Source: Acanthosepion lycidas (lineage: Eukaryota; Mollusca; Cephalopoda; Sepiida; Sepiidae). Taken from it: a DNA stretch of 64,000 nt. Where the stretch lies: positions 57,592,650 to 57,656,649 of the forward strand of contig OZ010586.1 in the NCBI GenBank assembly GCA_963932145.1. Direction: 5' to 3'. The stretch's first letter is position 1. Each line of letters begins with the position of its first letter. Under the pieces are notes generated by a model. That model did no database searches, was not told the origin of the DNA, and saw only the letters and a program-made list of their open reading frames with translations. This document shows, piece by piece, positions 37,481-50,207 of this stretch. Made by a program: the position numbers and the translations under genes.

Positions 37481-38180
37481 AATTAAAATTATCATTTGAA
37501 ATTTTGTGTAAATGAAATTTTCTCAGCCTGGTTTTGCTTAAAAATCAGAAGTTTACCAGGTGGCTTCTTTGGTCAGCCATTCCCCCAACCTTGCCAGTCA
37601 TTGCATTCCAAATACCTTAGATTACACAAAGAAACTCTATTCACAGATCAAATCTTATCTGTCCTACTTATATTGTGTTTTTGTAACCAATATTTTGAAT
37701 CTGTGTCATTAATCAGCTGTCAGCTTAAATATCGCCTTTCTTTAAGTAACTTTTCTGGTTTTAGAAAATTAAGCTTTCCTTTTAGAAAAAGAAAAATCTC
37801 CATTCTTTCTCTTGGTATGTCCATTGTTCTATTCATTAAAACTTCTCGCCTTGTTCCAAGCTATGTTTTTGATTTAGCCCCTTTCTTTCCATTTACCAGT
37901 GTCAAATAGTGTTACAGGAATGGTAAAAAAAAAAAAAAAAAAAAAAAATCAATCATTTCTTGTCAGGTAGTAAAAAAAAACTGAGTATAGAAAACAGTTA
38001 TAATGAACAAAAAGGTCACAAAAATCAATCCAAACAAAACAATCATTGAGGGATGTACTAGAGTTTTGAACAATCAAGAGTGTGAGACCCACCTTCGCAA
38101 GGAGGTTTCCAACTAGTGTCCAGTTGGCTGACAAAAATAAACAGGGTTGTAACTCAATACATATATTTATTTCCATTCAT
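37481..38180. other. Intron sequence with A runs, nothing recognised
   Basis: Long A run at about 37925-37947. The open frame at 37496-37909 lacks any recognisable motif. The end of LINE copy A lies near 38185. Confidence 0.4.
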
Positions 38181-38184
38181 TACA

Positions 38185-40400
38185 GAAATTGTGGCACATG
38201 GCCGAGTCGGGGAGGGAGAGGCTGGTCTTCCTTAGCTGTCCTAGTTCTAGTTAATCCAACTTGTGACCCATTCATTCATTATAATTTACACATTTACCAC
38301 AAGAATTTATCCATCACCTCCAATCTTACCTATACCAAAATACCACATACTTGCAGGGGAACCTACAAAACACCCTATGACATAAAAATTTAAAAGTCCA
38401 TAAATATATATAAATAAAAATTCCATGATTCATGAAATGATGGGGGAGGGGAGATGAACCCCAAAAACAAACACAAGGTACAACTAAAACAAAACAATGT
38501 TAGAAGGAACCATCCACCCCTCAAAAAAAAAATAAGAGAGGCCACCGTATTCTGCCACTAAACAGAATCAAGCAGCACACTCACTAATGGAATGGGTAGG
38601 ATAAAATAAATGACGGAATTTGGAAGTCAAAGGCTGACTCCGCTGAGATAAAACCAGGGGACAACAAAAACTGGGGACAAAAGACAAAAGACAGTGCTTG
38701 GAACAGGCCGGGAGAGACACATTGTCGTATGCATATGCGAGATCAATGGACATGAGCTGCTCAGGATCGATACAAGCCATCAACTTGCTGACATACTGTC
38801 AGAAGGGGCGCACATGTGGACAATGGTAGAAGGCGCCACAAAGAGTGCAACTCGGATGCTGACAAGCCAAGCCAGTCACACAGAGGATCCTTCACAACCC
38901 CTTCCACTAATTCACGATACAATAATCTCTGACGCTGAGAAAGGTCACTGGACCGAGCAATGGCCCTCAAGGCTGATCAAAACTCGCTATGGAAACTCGA
39001 TATCCTTCCACAGCCGCAATGGTGCTTACCCCAAGAAATGGGAGGAGTAATGGTAAGGCTAGGGAAGGCATCCCTAACACTCAGCATCAAAATCCTCTGT
39101 CAAAACGCAGCGTAGGAAAGCCAGCCTAGAGGTATGGCGATGACTCACCAGGTGTGGCAATCCCAACCTCCAATGACACAGATGCTGATAACAGGCTTCT
39201 TTATGGACCCAATGTTTGTGTTCACCCCACAAAAGTTTGGTCAACAAATGCTTGATCGCCTCCATAGAAGTCTTGCAAAGCAGAAGTACAGCCATTTGGT
39301 AAAGGATGAGGGGCAAGGCATAAGTGGCACATGCCTCAGCCCCATCCTTCAAGGAAAACCCCAAACCAACCTCTGTCTGTACTTCGTCGTCTTTTACTCC
39401 CTCTATGATCATGTGGATCAGATGCTTTGAATTGTTTGTCCCCTCACAGCACAAAACTGCTTGGGTCCCAAAAAGCGCAAATGCTCCGTCAGGATATTGG
39501 CCAAAATCTTTAACTCTGTGTTTAGCAGAGTTATGGGCCTATAATCATCTAAATCCCTCCCAGCACCCTTGCCCTTTTTCCAGTACATACATCAGATGTA
39601 ATTCATCCTTCTGTGACAATACTGCCAACGTCTGTGGGAAAAGTTAATTTTATTGCCCTATATAGAGAGGGGTAGAGAAGAATTTTACACAACTTGCACA
39701 ATACTGTGATAACTTTTTAAGCTCCGGTGATTCTATCTGTACCATCTGGAGCTTTGGAAATGCATTTTTGTCTTCTGCCAAATAGTCCCATACTTTAAGG
39801 TTTCCCCCAGCTTTCCTGATCAGTGTAATAACACCGGGGGTGCCAGTTTTTTGGATTCTCTGTTGATGGGAAGTCAACAGAGATGCACTTAAAGAGGCCT
39901 CAAGAGGGCTTTCCTCTGAGAGGAAAGGTCCCTCTCAAGGAACTCATGGTCCACCATGCAGATCTTGGCCCCTTTAAGGGGCTGCTTCTTTTTTTTTCTT
40001 TGGGATTGGTGGGGGGAGGGAGACTGGGAAGATGGAACCTTAATGTGGGAAGAGTGGTGGCCCCTTGTCTTAACTTGCTGGAGATCCTTTTCAGCTCTAG
40101 CTGGCGAAGTAGGTGTGGATTGTGCCTTCTTTGCTCTTTTTTCTGTCTTAGTGTTGGTAATAAAGTCCTCATCATCCTTGCCCCTTCCTCTCTTTAATGA
40201 AGATCGAGGTGGAGGCATTTCCTCCACCTCCATATAGAGGTCCAGTTGAGGTAGCTCCTCCACCACTTGTTCAGGTTGGACCTCTTTTCTCGCCTGATGT
40301 TGTTGCTGCACTGGCTGCTCCTGCTTCTGATGCACTGGGTGCTGCTCCTGCATTTTCTGTTGCTGCTCTTGCATTTTCTGTTGCTGCTCCCGCTTGACAC
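38185..40400 (-). mobile_element. L1/Tx1-like LINE, copy A (minus strand, incomplete)
   Basis: Same family as the plus-strand copy at 46.2-51.8 kb. The 3' UTR (38185-38600) ends with the same GCCATGTGCCACA as that copy, read on the minus strand. 38680-39640 matches the C-terminal half of ORF2: the segment with LRLAFLRCVLTED, and an RT block reading RPITLLNTEL near 39530. 39650-40400 instead matches the end of ORF1: a Gln-rich repeat (QQQKMQEQ twice, about 40390-40330), basic and acidic stretches, and a KGAKICMVDHEFLERDLS tail. Everything between ORF1 and the middle of RT is missing. It is dead. Confidence 0.75.
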
Positions 40401-43400
40401 TCACAGAGGAAAGTCGACAGTTTTCTGGGCCTACGACAGTGCTTGGCCCAGGAAATGGGAGGAGTGATAGTAAGGCTAGGGAAGGCGTCCCTAACACTCT
40501 CTCCAAAATTGAATCCTCAGTCAAAACATGGCATAGGAAAGCCAACCTCAAGGTGTGTCGATGACTCACCAAGTGTGGCATTCCCAGCCCCCCATGACAC
40601 AGACGCTGGACACAGCATTCTTTGCTGAGGGTGAATAACAAGAGCTCGATCGCCTTCGGATGTTCCTTGCAAAGAGTAAGTACAGCCAAGTGGATGAGAG
40701 GAAAGATGTAAGCGGCACACACTTCAGCTCTACCCTTCAAGGACAACCTCCTTCGAACCCAAGTTGCAACCGACGCTCCAACTTTTGCCTGTACTTCTGA
40801 CCAATTTTTCTGCAGCTGGAGGTCTGGTCCAAACCACACTCTGTGAATGCGGACATGTCCGTCTGTTCAACTGAAGGGCCCCAGAAGAGAGACCCTCTTC
40901 CAGGAACTTAACCGCAACCTGGAAGACTTGTTGTGGTTAATCTTGGCCCCATGACCTTTTCATACTGTTCAAGCGCATTCTGTACCACCTCAATGTTGCT
41001 GCGACATGACAGGAAAATGGATACATCATCAGTGTATGCAGAAACCTTGGCTTGAGCTCCACCAGGGACAGCAATTCCACATAGGGCTGGACTGCTCGCC
41101 CCATCCCTTAGTCAGCAAAGGAAAGGCTCTAACGCCAAAGTGTTAAGTAGGGGTGATAATGGGCAACCCTGACAAACCGACTGGGACAGTGCAAAAGCAC
41201 TTGAGCGCTTCCCATTCACCTGTACCACAACACTCGGGGAGTGATACAGGAGGCTATTGGAATCCGGTGGCCTGTAGGATAGCAGCCAGGTAGTGATAAT
41301 CGACACTATCAAATGCCTTGAACTGATCCAAATTGATCAGCATGGGCTCATCATCGTCTTTTACTCCCTCTAGGATCGTGCAGATCAGATGTAGGTTGTG
41401 CTGAATTGTTCAGCTCCTCACAGCACAAGTTTGATCAGGTCCTAACAGACTCTCGACAACTGACTGCAAACGCTCCATCAGGATCTTGGCCAAAATCTTT
41501 CATTCTGTGTTTAGCAGAGTTATGGGCCTGTAATCATCTAATTCCCGCCCTCCACTTTGCCCTTTTTCAACAGTGTGACCACTCCCCTGGTGATCCGACT
41601 GGGGACAGACCCCTGCTGAAACCAGTTGTTCAACATGGCAGTCAAAATCAGCACAAAGATGTGTGACAACCTCAATCCATAAGGTAAACCATCAAGTCCC
41701 GGAGACTTGCCACTGCCAACCCTCTTCAATGCCAAGTAGATGCTGCCTTCCATGATCTCTGCCTTGCAGTTAGCTGCTTCAGTCAGCACAAGCCGATGAA
41801 AGTCAGCCAAATGGCTGCAAAACTTGGTAAGTCAGCACTCAAAATGTCGCTGTAATGCCTCGCACATATTGTCAGTCGACCTCAGAGTATACGCCTCTAT
41901 GGTTTTGACCATACGAATGTAACACTCGGAACCTCAATGTATCTCTTCCTTGCACAATTCTGCGCCCATGTTCACAGCTTCATTAGACATCTTGTTTAAC
42001 TTATGCCTAACTACCTGAACCTTGTAATGCTCACTAGTCGATTGCTACCTAGCTAAACTTATCTCTATGGGATCCCCCCAGCCTCTGTCTGAGACAGGCT
42101 ATCTTTAAGTGTCTTCATCTTATTAGACTTTTCTAGTGCGAGCCTCTGGCTATATTCGTTGGTGAAGGATCTAATCCTATTCTTAAGCCTCTCTCACCAC
42201 CTACTCCGAAGAACTTCCCCCGCTACACTACTTTAATTAGCTGTTGCTGGAAGTCCTACCTGTCCAGTAAGGATAGATTGAATTTCCAGTGTCCAGCCAT
42301 TCTAGGCCTAGAAGCTAACGCTATCCGAGCACAGACGAGTCTATGATCCGAATAGCCTAATCAGTGGAAAGTGGGACAATCTAAAGTCTATATCGGCCCT
42401 TCTCACTAACATTCTATCCAGGTAGCCAGCTACCTGGATAGAAAAAAAGTGTCCTTGGCCTCATATAGGTGGCTCCATACCTTCAGGTAGCCCCCAGTGT
42501 CCCTTATGCATGTGATTACCTAAGGGGCATCTGGGAAATTATGGGGATCCTCTGCAGACTTGCCATCTACCGAGGTCTACTTGAATAAAAAACTTAGCAA
42601 AGATTTCTTTTGCTTAGATAGACCATTTTCTAATTCTTTTCTATCAACTTTACAGATGTCCTCTGTGCTAGGGAGATATTTTGTCTTTTTCACCATTTTT
42701 CCCTTGGCAGGTTGGGTGGTGAAGAAGTGGACGCATGAGGGGTTGTAGAAACTGAACTAAGAGGATGGAAGGGGGGAAGGGAGGCTCCTTGCTTTGGGTA
42801 CTATTGTGACACACATCGGCAGTCACAGTCCAGCGCCAATATGTGGCGTCCACTGGTCGCGATGTCGATATGACACTGTGCTCTCGGCCCGTGGTCAACT
42901 CCCAGTTGCGACGCGAAGCTGTAAGGTTTCGTCCACCAGCATTTGGGGTTGACTCGTTGTCGCTGCCACCAGCCTGTGTCTTGGTTGTTCCTAGCACACT
43001 TCCAACATCTAGTTACCGAAGTAACTACTTTGATCTCTAGTCTAACCTATCCACATTGTGATTTTGATCTTAGACGAAATCAATCGGGCTTCGGGCCATA
43101 GTGCATGCTGAATCCAGGGTAATGGTGATACTGCACAAGCGTAAGTAAACGAAAATAATAAAACAAACTTACAAGGTTCAAATATGTTGAGAAATAACAA
43201 TTATCTTTATCTATCTGTTGAATACAGGAGTGTGTTTCTCTCCCAGCCCGCTTCTATGGATTCGTGATACTTTTTGTGTTTCTTAAGCGAGCTATGGTAT
43301 CTTAAATTGTTTGTCGAAAAGGATGCGGAAATCTTTCGGTCAGCTTCTTCGAGGCAACACTCTGGCTCTGTAACTTCGACCGTGTCTGGCTCTCTGCCGA

Positions 43401-45720
43401 AACTCTCCTCAGCTGCCTCGAGATGTTTGTTTATATGGACACCGACCAACGCCAGGGTGGGGCTTGTCGTGGTTTGTGTTCTTTGACAATTCTTAATTCC
43501 CAACAAGAATTCTTTGTTCTTAGGCCAGGAAAATTAGTTACTTCCCATTTTTGGAAGATTAATCACTCTCCACTTTGGGGTTCCTCCCTCGTCTGTGAGG
43601 GAAGTTTGGAGGAGAGTTATCCTCCTAGACTCTTCCTCTTTCACATTGGTATCTTATACCAATCCCCTCAATGGGTGTTAACAACTTCTTTCTCATATAT
43701 TCACCTCTGCCTATCACCCATGCTACCAGTTAGCCAATGATCTCTCGCAGTGTGGCCCTAGACTGGCCCTATTAGAATTATTATCGAAAATTGTTTACAA
43801 AATCCTTTTTTTCTTTTCTTTTTCCTTTTCCTTCAGCCAAAACATTTACAATTCCCAGATTGCCAATTAATTCTTTATCACATTCCAAATCCACTTTAGC
43901 TCGGACCTCTACTGATTCATTAATCATTGTCAAAAAACCCAACATCTGGGCTTCTCTGCTGGTCAACCTTCAACTGGGTGGCCGTGCCCACCTGACAATT
44001 AAATTCTTTATTTTTCTCATGTCTTAAAATTCTCTTATCACCAGATGCTCATTTTTGAGTCAACAGTTTGAATAAACAATAATAATGATCCCCCCCCCCT
44101 TCGACTCTTTTTTTTTCATGTCAAGATTCGTACATAGACCAGATGGCTTCCCTTGCTGGAATCATGAAGTTAAATGATATCTCTGAAAGATAACTAATAT
44201 CTATTCTCTAGGGTGGTCTCAAGCCAAATTTTCTCCATGGTTGCATGCATCAACCGGCTTTGTTTATCTTTTAGAATTCTGTTTTGTTTGACGTGTCACT
44301 CCCTTATCATTAATTAATTTGACAGAATCATAGTCTCACTTTTTCTTACTGATTTTCTGCCTTTTGCGAAAAGTATCTTTTTTGTAAATAAAATAAATTC
44401 TTTTTAATGTTGCTCAGTTTATCTTTCGGTATAGCTCTTTCTTGCCTTAAGTATTTCCCGTTTTTAATTCCTATGGTTAATTAGTTAGCCAATTACCATA
44501 GCTAAATAGTGTCACACTATGACAGTAAATTTAGAGGAAGCAGGGATGGATAGGGACTTGGTTTTATCTATGTACTTGTCCGCCCTGCTTTGTCCAGAGT
44601 GTCTTTGTTTTTGTATGTCATCTTCTTCCTTCCTGCTCCTCTTTAAAGATGAGACACAAGGTGGAGGTATTTCCATCTCCACATGTGTTTGGTTGCTTGT
44701 TCTGTTCTTGTGGTTGTTGCTGTTACTTTGGGGGCTGTTTTGTTTTTTGGACCTCCTGTAATGCTGCTGCTTGTTTTGCTTTCCGGGACTGCACTGTACT
44801 TATTTTGGCTGTGTCTCTTTTGGCTGCTCCTGCAGTTGTTTTTTCCTGATTCCTGGGACTGCTCTGAATCTCCTTCAGCTCCGACTCTTTTGTCTGCACC
44901 TGCTGTGGAGATTGCATATTTCGTTTTGGGGGAGAAGGTGTGGTTTTACTTCTTTTCACTTGTTTCCACTCCCTATCAGGAGCCTTCTCTGATGATGCTG
45001 CTGTAACTACTACTACTACTGCTGCTGTTGTTGATGCTATTGTTGTTGTTGTCATTGGGTGGGGTGGAGGTTGAAAATTCTTACCTGGGCACACCTTGGA
45101 CATATGCCCAGAAGCTTCACAAGGCCAAAAATATGGTCTGCTTCCCTCCACTACCATGAATATTCGCTTGTCACGGCATAAGATATTTGGAATTTCTCCA
45201 AATGCTTGCCTGGTTAGTGTCACTTGCAACACCATATCTCCGGTGGCAATTCCCGATTTGCTGATTATAGAAGATACCTCTTTTACTGGCCCGTACTTAA
45301 AAAAAAAAAAAAAAAATTTCTCTTCAATCTTGACAGATGTTCACAGGCACCCCATGAACAGTAAATTTTGTCCGCTGGAATGCCTGTGTACTCCGTGTGT
45401 AGTCATATGGCTGCAGTTGCCAGGACACTTCTGCCCAGTTGTTTTTCCCTCTGTTCTGTAGCTAGGAGAAGGTCCCAAATAGCATTTGACCTCCTAGCTT
45501 AAACTTTTGGCACTATATTGAGACTTTTAAAGTCTCTTCCATGGTCTCCCTACTGACCCCAATTAATTTCCAACTCTTTTTGTTGGAGGTCAGTAGGGAA
45601 ATTATTTTTGCATTCACTGCGTCTAGAGCCTCTGGAATTGTCAAGAATTCATTTCCATTTAAATACTTTTTGCACTTCGCTTTTTGTTGATCATAATAAG
45701 TGTAGTCTATTTATTGATTT
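40400..45720 (-). mobile_element. L1/Tx1-like LINE, copy B (minus strand, interrupted by a nested LTR)
   Basis: Second minus-strand copy. ORF2 remains at 40400-42540: the C-terminal region near 40430-40800, the RT thumb with VVQVNGKRSSAFALSQSVCQ (about 41235), RT core RITRGVVTLLKKGK and YLALKRVGSGKSPGLDGLPY (about 41730-41550), and a worn endonuclease to 42540. ORF1 lies at 42560-42800 and resumes at 44521-45690. It includes a CCHC-like motif (CEASGHMSKVCP, about 45115) and ARRSNAIWD (about 45475), which the plus copy also has at about 46880. The 3' end of this copy is lost at the junction with copy A. It is dead. Confidence 0.75.
42805..44516. mobile_element. Probable long solo LTR, inserted in LINE copy B
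   Basis: The segment starts TGTGACAC and ends GTGTCACA, and is flanked on both sides by CTAT (42801-42804 and 44517-44520). That gives TG...CA ends with a 4-bp target duplication, as integrases of LTR elements make. Removing it brings together the two parts of LINE ORF1, which supports insertion. It is 1712 bp, with no gag or pol motifs. The LTR orientation is not certain. It could also be a terminal-repeat element of another kind. Confidence 0.55.
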
Positions 45721-46185
45721 TTTTTTTTCGGGTTTTTTTTTTTTTTTTTTCGGGTTTTTTTGGCCTGTTTTCCACCCAGGCACTTTTTTTAGACGGTGAC
45801 AAATAAACGTTCGCCTTAGATTTTTTTTTTTTTTTCTCAACAATGAATTAGACAAAGTTGTCTAAAGAAAGAACAAAAAATCAAATAAGTATGTGGAAAA
45901 TTAATGTTGATAAGCACTCAACAACTAAATAATGAATAAAAACAACAAAAGGAAAAAGGAAAAAAAGGAAAGTGAAATAAAAACGTGAGGAGGGTCAACA
46001 ACAGAACAAGAAAATAATATAAATAAAAAAAATAAAAATAAAAACAGGCATGCACAAAATGAATGAAAAGAAGAGAAAAACTGAGAAATTGAAACATTTA
46101 ACAAAAGTTCAAGAAAAAAATAAAGTAATCAACTTAACAGTTCATCAGCAAGGCAAACTTTGAAAGGAAAAAATCAAGTGACTCT
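45721..46185. other. Spacer between the head-to-head LINE copies
   Basis: T runs punctuated by CGGG, then A-rich sequence. No coding content. The two LINE copies point away from each other across this spacer. Confidence 0.5.
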
Positions 46186-46274
46186 TTTCTTGAATAAATT
46201 AACAGGGTGGATATTGTGCTGGATATTTATTGAGCACTGGAATCATCAGCCAATCAGAACTTACAGAGTAGATT

Positions 46275-46325
46275 TGCCTGTAACAGAATAGAATCTTCCA
46301 AGCTGTTATATAAACCACCTACCAA
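46275..46325 (+). promoter_or_regulatory. CCAAT and TATA-like boxes in the LINE copy C 5' UTR
   Basis: CCAATCAGA lies near 46251 and TTATATAAA near 46309, followed by CGGTCGGTCAGAGAC-like sequence near 46345. This order and spacing resemble a polymerase II promoter. Inference only. Confidence 0.35.
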
Positions 46326-49300
46326 TTAGCCCAGCAGATTTTGGTCGGTCAGAGACTGGTGTTAGTCAGTTTTTTCTGTTGTCTGAAGGCTCTATATCAG
46401 TTTGACTGGCAAATCATTCACTTGAAATTTCCTTGTGCTGAAGTAGGTGTGAATTTGTTTACGTCTTTTGCTGTTTTCTATTCATTTTTCATACATTTTT
46501 TCCAGTGACTTATTTTTGTGTTTGGTTCTAACTGGTGTTTCCAACTGGTGTTGTGGAAACATCAGCATTATGGTGGAGTCTCACACTACTGATGTCACTC
46601 CCACTGAAGTAGTCCCTTTGGTGTGGACAAAGGAGAAGCCCCCACCAAAAGGACCCAAGTATTATAAAGAACTAAAAGAGAAATATAGTGATTATATTAA
46701 CAGAAGTGAATGTTACCACTGCCAGAGATTATGGAAAGAGTGAACACTAAATCTATTTCTATGTTAACAATTTACATTAAAACACACAAACTAATTGGTG
46801 TTAGCAGGGAAATTATGGAGGATGCCTTAAAGGGCTTTCAGATTGGAGCAAAAGTATTGGCTAGAAGAAGCAATGCGATTTGGGACATCTTGCTTGCCTC
46901 AGAGGACGCAGCAAAAACCTGGCGGGAAGCATACTCATTACCAAAACAGTAAGGCTCCAGACAAAAGTTACTCTGCATGGAGTACCTATGTACATATCAG
47001 AGCACCACTTGGAATATTTCTTTGCCCAGTTTGGCTAGGTGTCAGAAGTTTTGCCAGTTAAAAGCAAATCAGGAATATCAACGGGAGACATGGAGGTCTG
47101 GGTAACTCTCACGCAGAAAAACTTTATGGAGATTCCCAATATGTTGATGTGTGTGGGTTGTCTCATTTATGTAGTGGTTGAAGGGTGATGACCTCTCTGT
47201 TCGGCTTGTGGAACAGCAGGGCACTCTCCCAAGCATGATCCGGAAAGAAACAGGAACCGCAATCTCAGCCACAAAATGCTAAGAAAAACAAATGGGTGCC
47301 AACAAGTCCAAAAGCCAGGAAAGATTCAGGTGGATGGTCAGATTCCTAAAAAAGGGAAAAAAGTGGCATCCCCTACCCACCATGCAGAGCCCAAAGAAAC
47401 AAAACAGGATCAACAGCAAAAGGTTAAGAAGACCCAACTGGGGCAGGAGAGCTAGCAGAGACAGGAGGAGTGGCAGGAGGACCGCCATTCAGAACAGCAT
47501 AAATGTCAAGGAGGTGGAAATGGAGAAAATGCACTCATCTTGGTCCTCATCCTTGTAAAGAGTGAGAGAGGAAAAAGGAGAAATGAGCACAAAAAAAAGA
47601 GAAACGAGAACCACATCTCCAGCCAACACTCCTACCAACACCCCTTTAGCCAACACGTCTCCTCCCAACATCCCGCACACTAGCTCATCCTCAAAAAAGA
47701 AAAACCAAGGTAGATAGGCAGACCCTTGAATGAGACCTCTCGTCCCAAAGAAGAGCTCTTCTCAGACCTCTGTTTAAAATTTCTGTGTAGATGGGAATTT
47801 TCTGAAGGCTGCAGGTGTAATGACCTGGATACGGAGCACAGGGAGGGTTCTCAAGGTGTGGGACCACCTCTCTGAGGCAAAAGATGCTTTTTTAGAAATC
47901 AGAATGGTAGAGATGGGGAACACAAATTTAAAGAAATTGTAGAATTTTTGTGCTGGTATGGTCTCAGTTATTCTCCATCCATCCTTATATAGGGCTCTAA
48001 AACTTATGTATCCCATGGACGTTGGTGGAATTGTCCTGGACGGTTACATGATGACAGATGGGAACGGGGAGCCTAGGACAAGTCAATGGTTGGGTTATAG
48101 CTGCAGATTTCCATCCAGTCTGTGACTAGGGGAACCCAACTTTAAAAAATGTTTCTTAAGTTAGCTAGTTTCAATGTGAGGAGGCTTGAGGGATTGAAGT
48201 AAGGCTGCGCACCTGCATCGTGATCTCCAGTCCCACAGTGTAGATGCAGCTGCAATCCAGGAGACACAATTTGTTTGTGAGGTTGATGTGTGTGTGCTGT
48301 CTAGTGACTTTGTTGTCTATTCAGCATACAGGGACCAACAGGCCAAAGGTGTTTCCTTGCTGGTTAAATGCACCCTGGGTGTGATGGTGGACCTTGTCCA
48401 CATCAATGCTGGGTGGGGGGGTCAGTTGATTGTGGCTGAGGTTGCTGTGAACAATAGTTCATTTTGGGTTGTTGCGGTTTATGCACCCAACAACCAGATG
48501 GAGCGTCGCTCATTTTATCGGCAGTTAGGGCTGTTCCTAATGGATTCATCGCGCTTATTCTTAGCAGGGGACTGGAATGCCATCCTGGACCCTGATATAG
48601 ACAGGGGGCGGGGAGCTCGTGGGAGGTCATATCCTAGGGAGGAGACGTGGATGTGGGCGCTTAAGTGGCTGTCTACCCGGATGTTAGTGAGAAGGGCTGA
48701 TATAGACATTAGATTGTCCCACTTTCCACTGGTTAGGCTATTTGAATCATAGACTTGTCTGTGCCCAGATAGTGTTAGGTTCTAGGCCTAGAATGGCTGA
48801 GTACTGGAAATTCAATCTGTCTTTACTGGACAGGCGGGACTTCCAGCAACAACTAATTAAAGTAGTGCAACGGGAACTAGAAGGGGCGGTTATTGGGAAT
48901 AGGTGGTGGGAGAGTCTTAAGGATAGGATTAGGTCCTTCACCAACAAATACAGCCAGAGGCTCACACTAGATAAGGCTAATAAGGTGAAGGCACTTAAAG
49001 ATAGTCTGTCCTGAGCGGAAGCTGGGGGATCCCCTAGAGATAAGTTTAGCTAGGCAGGCTCTTGAGTGATTGACTAGTGAGGGCTTCAAGGTTCAGGTAG
49101 TTATGCATAGGTTAAACAAGATGTCTAATGAAGCTGTGAACATGGGTGCAGAATTGCGCAAGGAAGAGATCTGTTGAGGTTCTGATCATTACATTTGTGT
49201 GGTCAAAACCCCAGAGGGGCATACTCTGAGGTCATTCGAGAGCTGATTTACCAAGGAGCCTGTTCTCAGTGGCGATGAGTTTTTCAGCCATTTAGCTGAC

Positions 49301-49989
49301 TTTCTTCAGCTTGTGCCGACTGAAGCGGCTAGATGCAAGGGAGAGATCAAGGAAAGCAAAGTCTACTTGGCATTGAAGAGGTTTGGCAGTGGCAAGTCTC
49401 CGGGATTTGATGGTTTACCCTGTGAATTGTATTTGAGGTTGTCACACATCTTTGTGCCGATTTTGACTGCTGTGTTGAACAACTGGTTTCGGCAGGGTTC
49501 TATACTCAGTCAGATCACCAGGGTTGTGGTCATGCCTTTGAAAAAGGGCAAAGATGGAGGGCGGGAATTAGATGATTACAGGCCCATAACTCTGCTAAAC
49601 ACAGAGTTAAAGATTTTGGCCAAGATCCTGCAGGAGCGTTTTCGGTTAGTTGTCCAGAGTCTGTTGAGACCTGATCAAACTTGTGCTCTGAGGGGCTGAA
49701 CAATTCAGCACAACCTACATCTGATCTGCACATTCCTAGAGGGAGTAAAAGTTGACAATGAGGCAGCGCTGATCAATTAGGATCAGTTCAAGGCATTTGA
49801 TAGTGTCGATTATCACTACCTGGCTGCTATCCTGCAGGCCACCGGATTCCAACATGACTTCTGTAAGTGGATTAGCCTTGTGTATCGTTGCCCCAGTGCT
49901 GTGGTACAGGTGAACGGGAAGAAACATTGGTCAGAAGTACAGGTAAAAGTTGGAGCGTCAGTTGCAACTTGACTTTGAAGGAGGTTGTA

Positions 49990-50207
49990 GTTGAAGGGTA
50001 GAGCTGAAGTGTGTGCCACTAACATCTTTCCTCTCATCCACTTGGATGTACTTCCTCTTTGCAAGGAGTATCTGGCGGCGATCGAGCACTTGTTGTCTTT
50101 GAAGGTTACAGCTGAGGTGTATGCCACTTACTTCTTTCTTCTCATCCTTTACCGCTTCGCTGTACTTCCTCTTTGAAAAGACCATCTAGAGGCGATTGTT
50201 GTTCACC
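49990..50207. repeat. Two tandem units of about 109 bp in LINE copy C
   Basis: 49990-50098 and 50099-50207 share GAGCTGAAGTGT/CAGCTGAGGTGT, TGCCACT, CTTCTCATCC-type sequence and TGTACTTCCTCTTTG. A local duplication within the ORF2 C-terminal region. The other copies have a single unit here. Confidence 0.7.

Noticed and set aside
37496-37909. 137-codon plus-strand frame
   Set aside because: Low-complexity Phe/Ser/Leu composition, no motif, and the opposite strand is equally uninformative.
40267-40467. Leucine-rich and Ala/Pro-rich plus-strand frames
   Set aside because: Antisense of the Gln-rich repeat in LINE ORF1 on the minus strand.
44519-45006. Hydrophobic plus-strand frames resembling membrane segments
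   Set aside because: Antisense of the Lys/Thr/Gln-rich ORF1 of LINE copy B.
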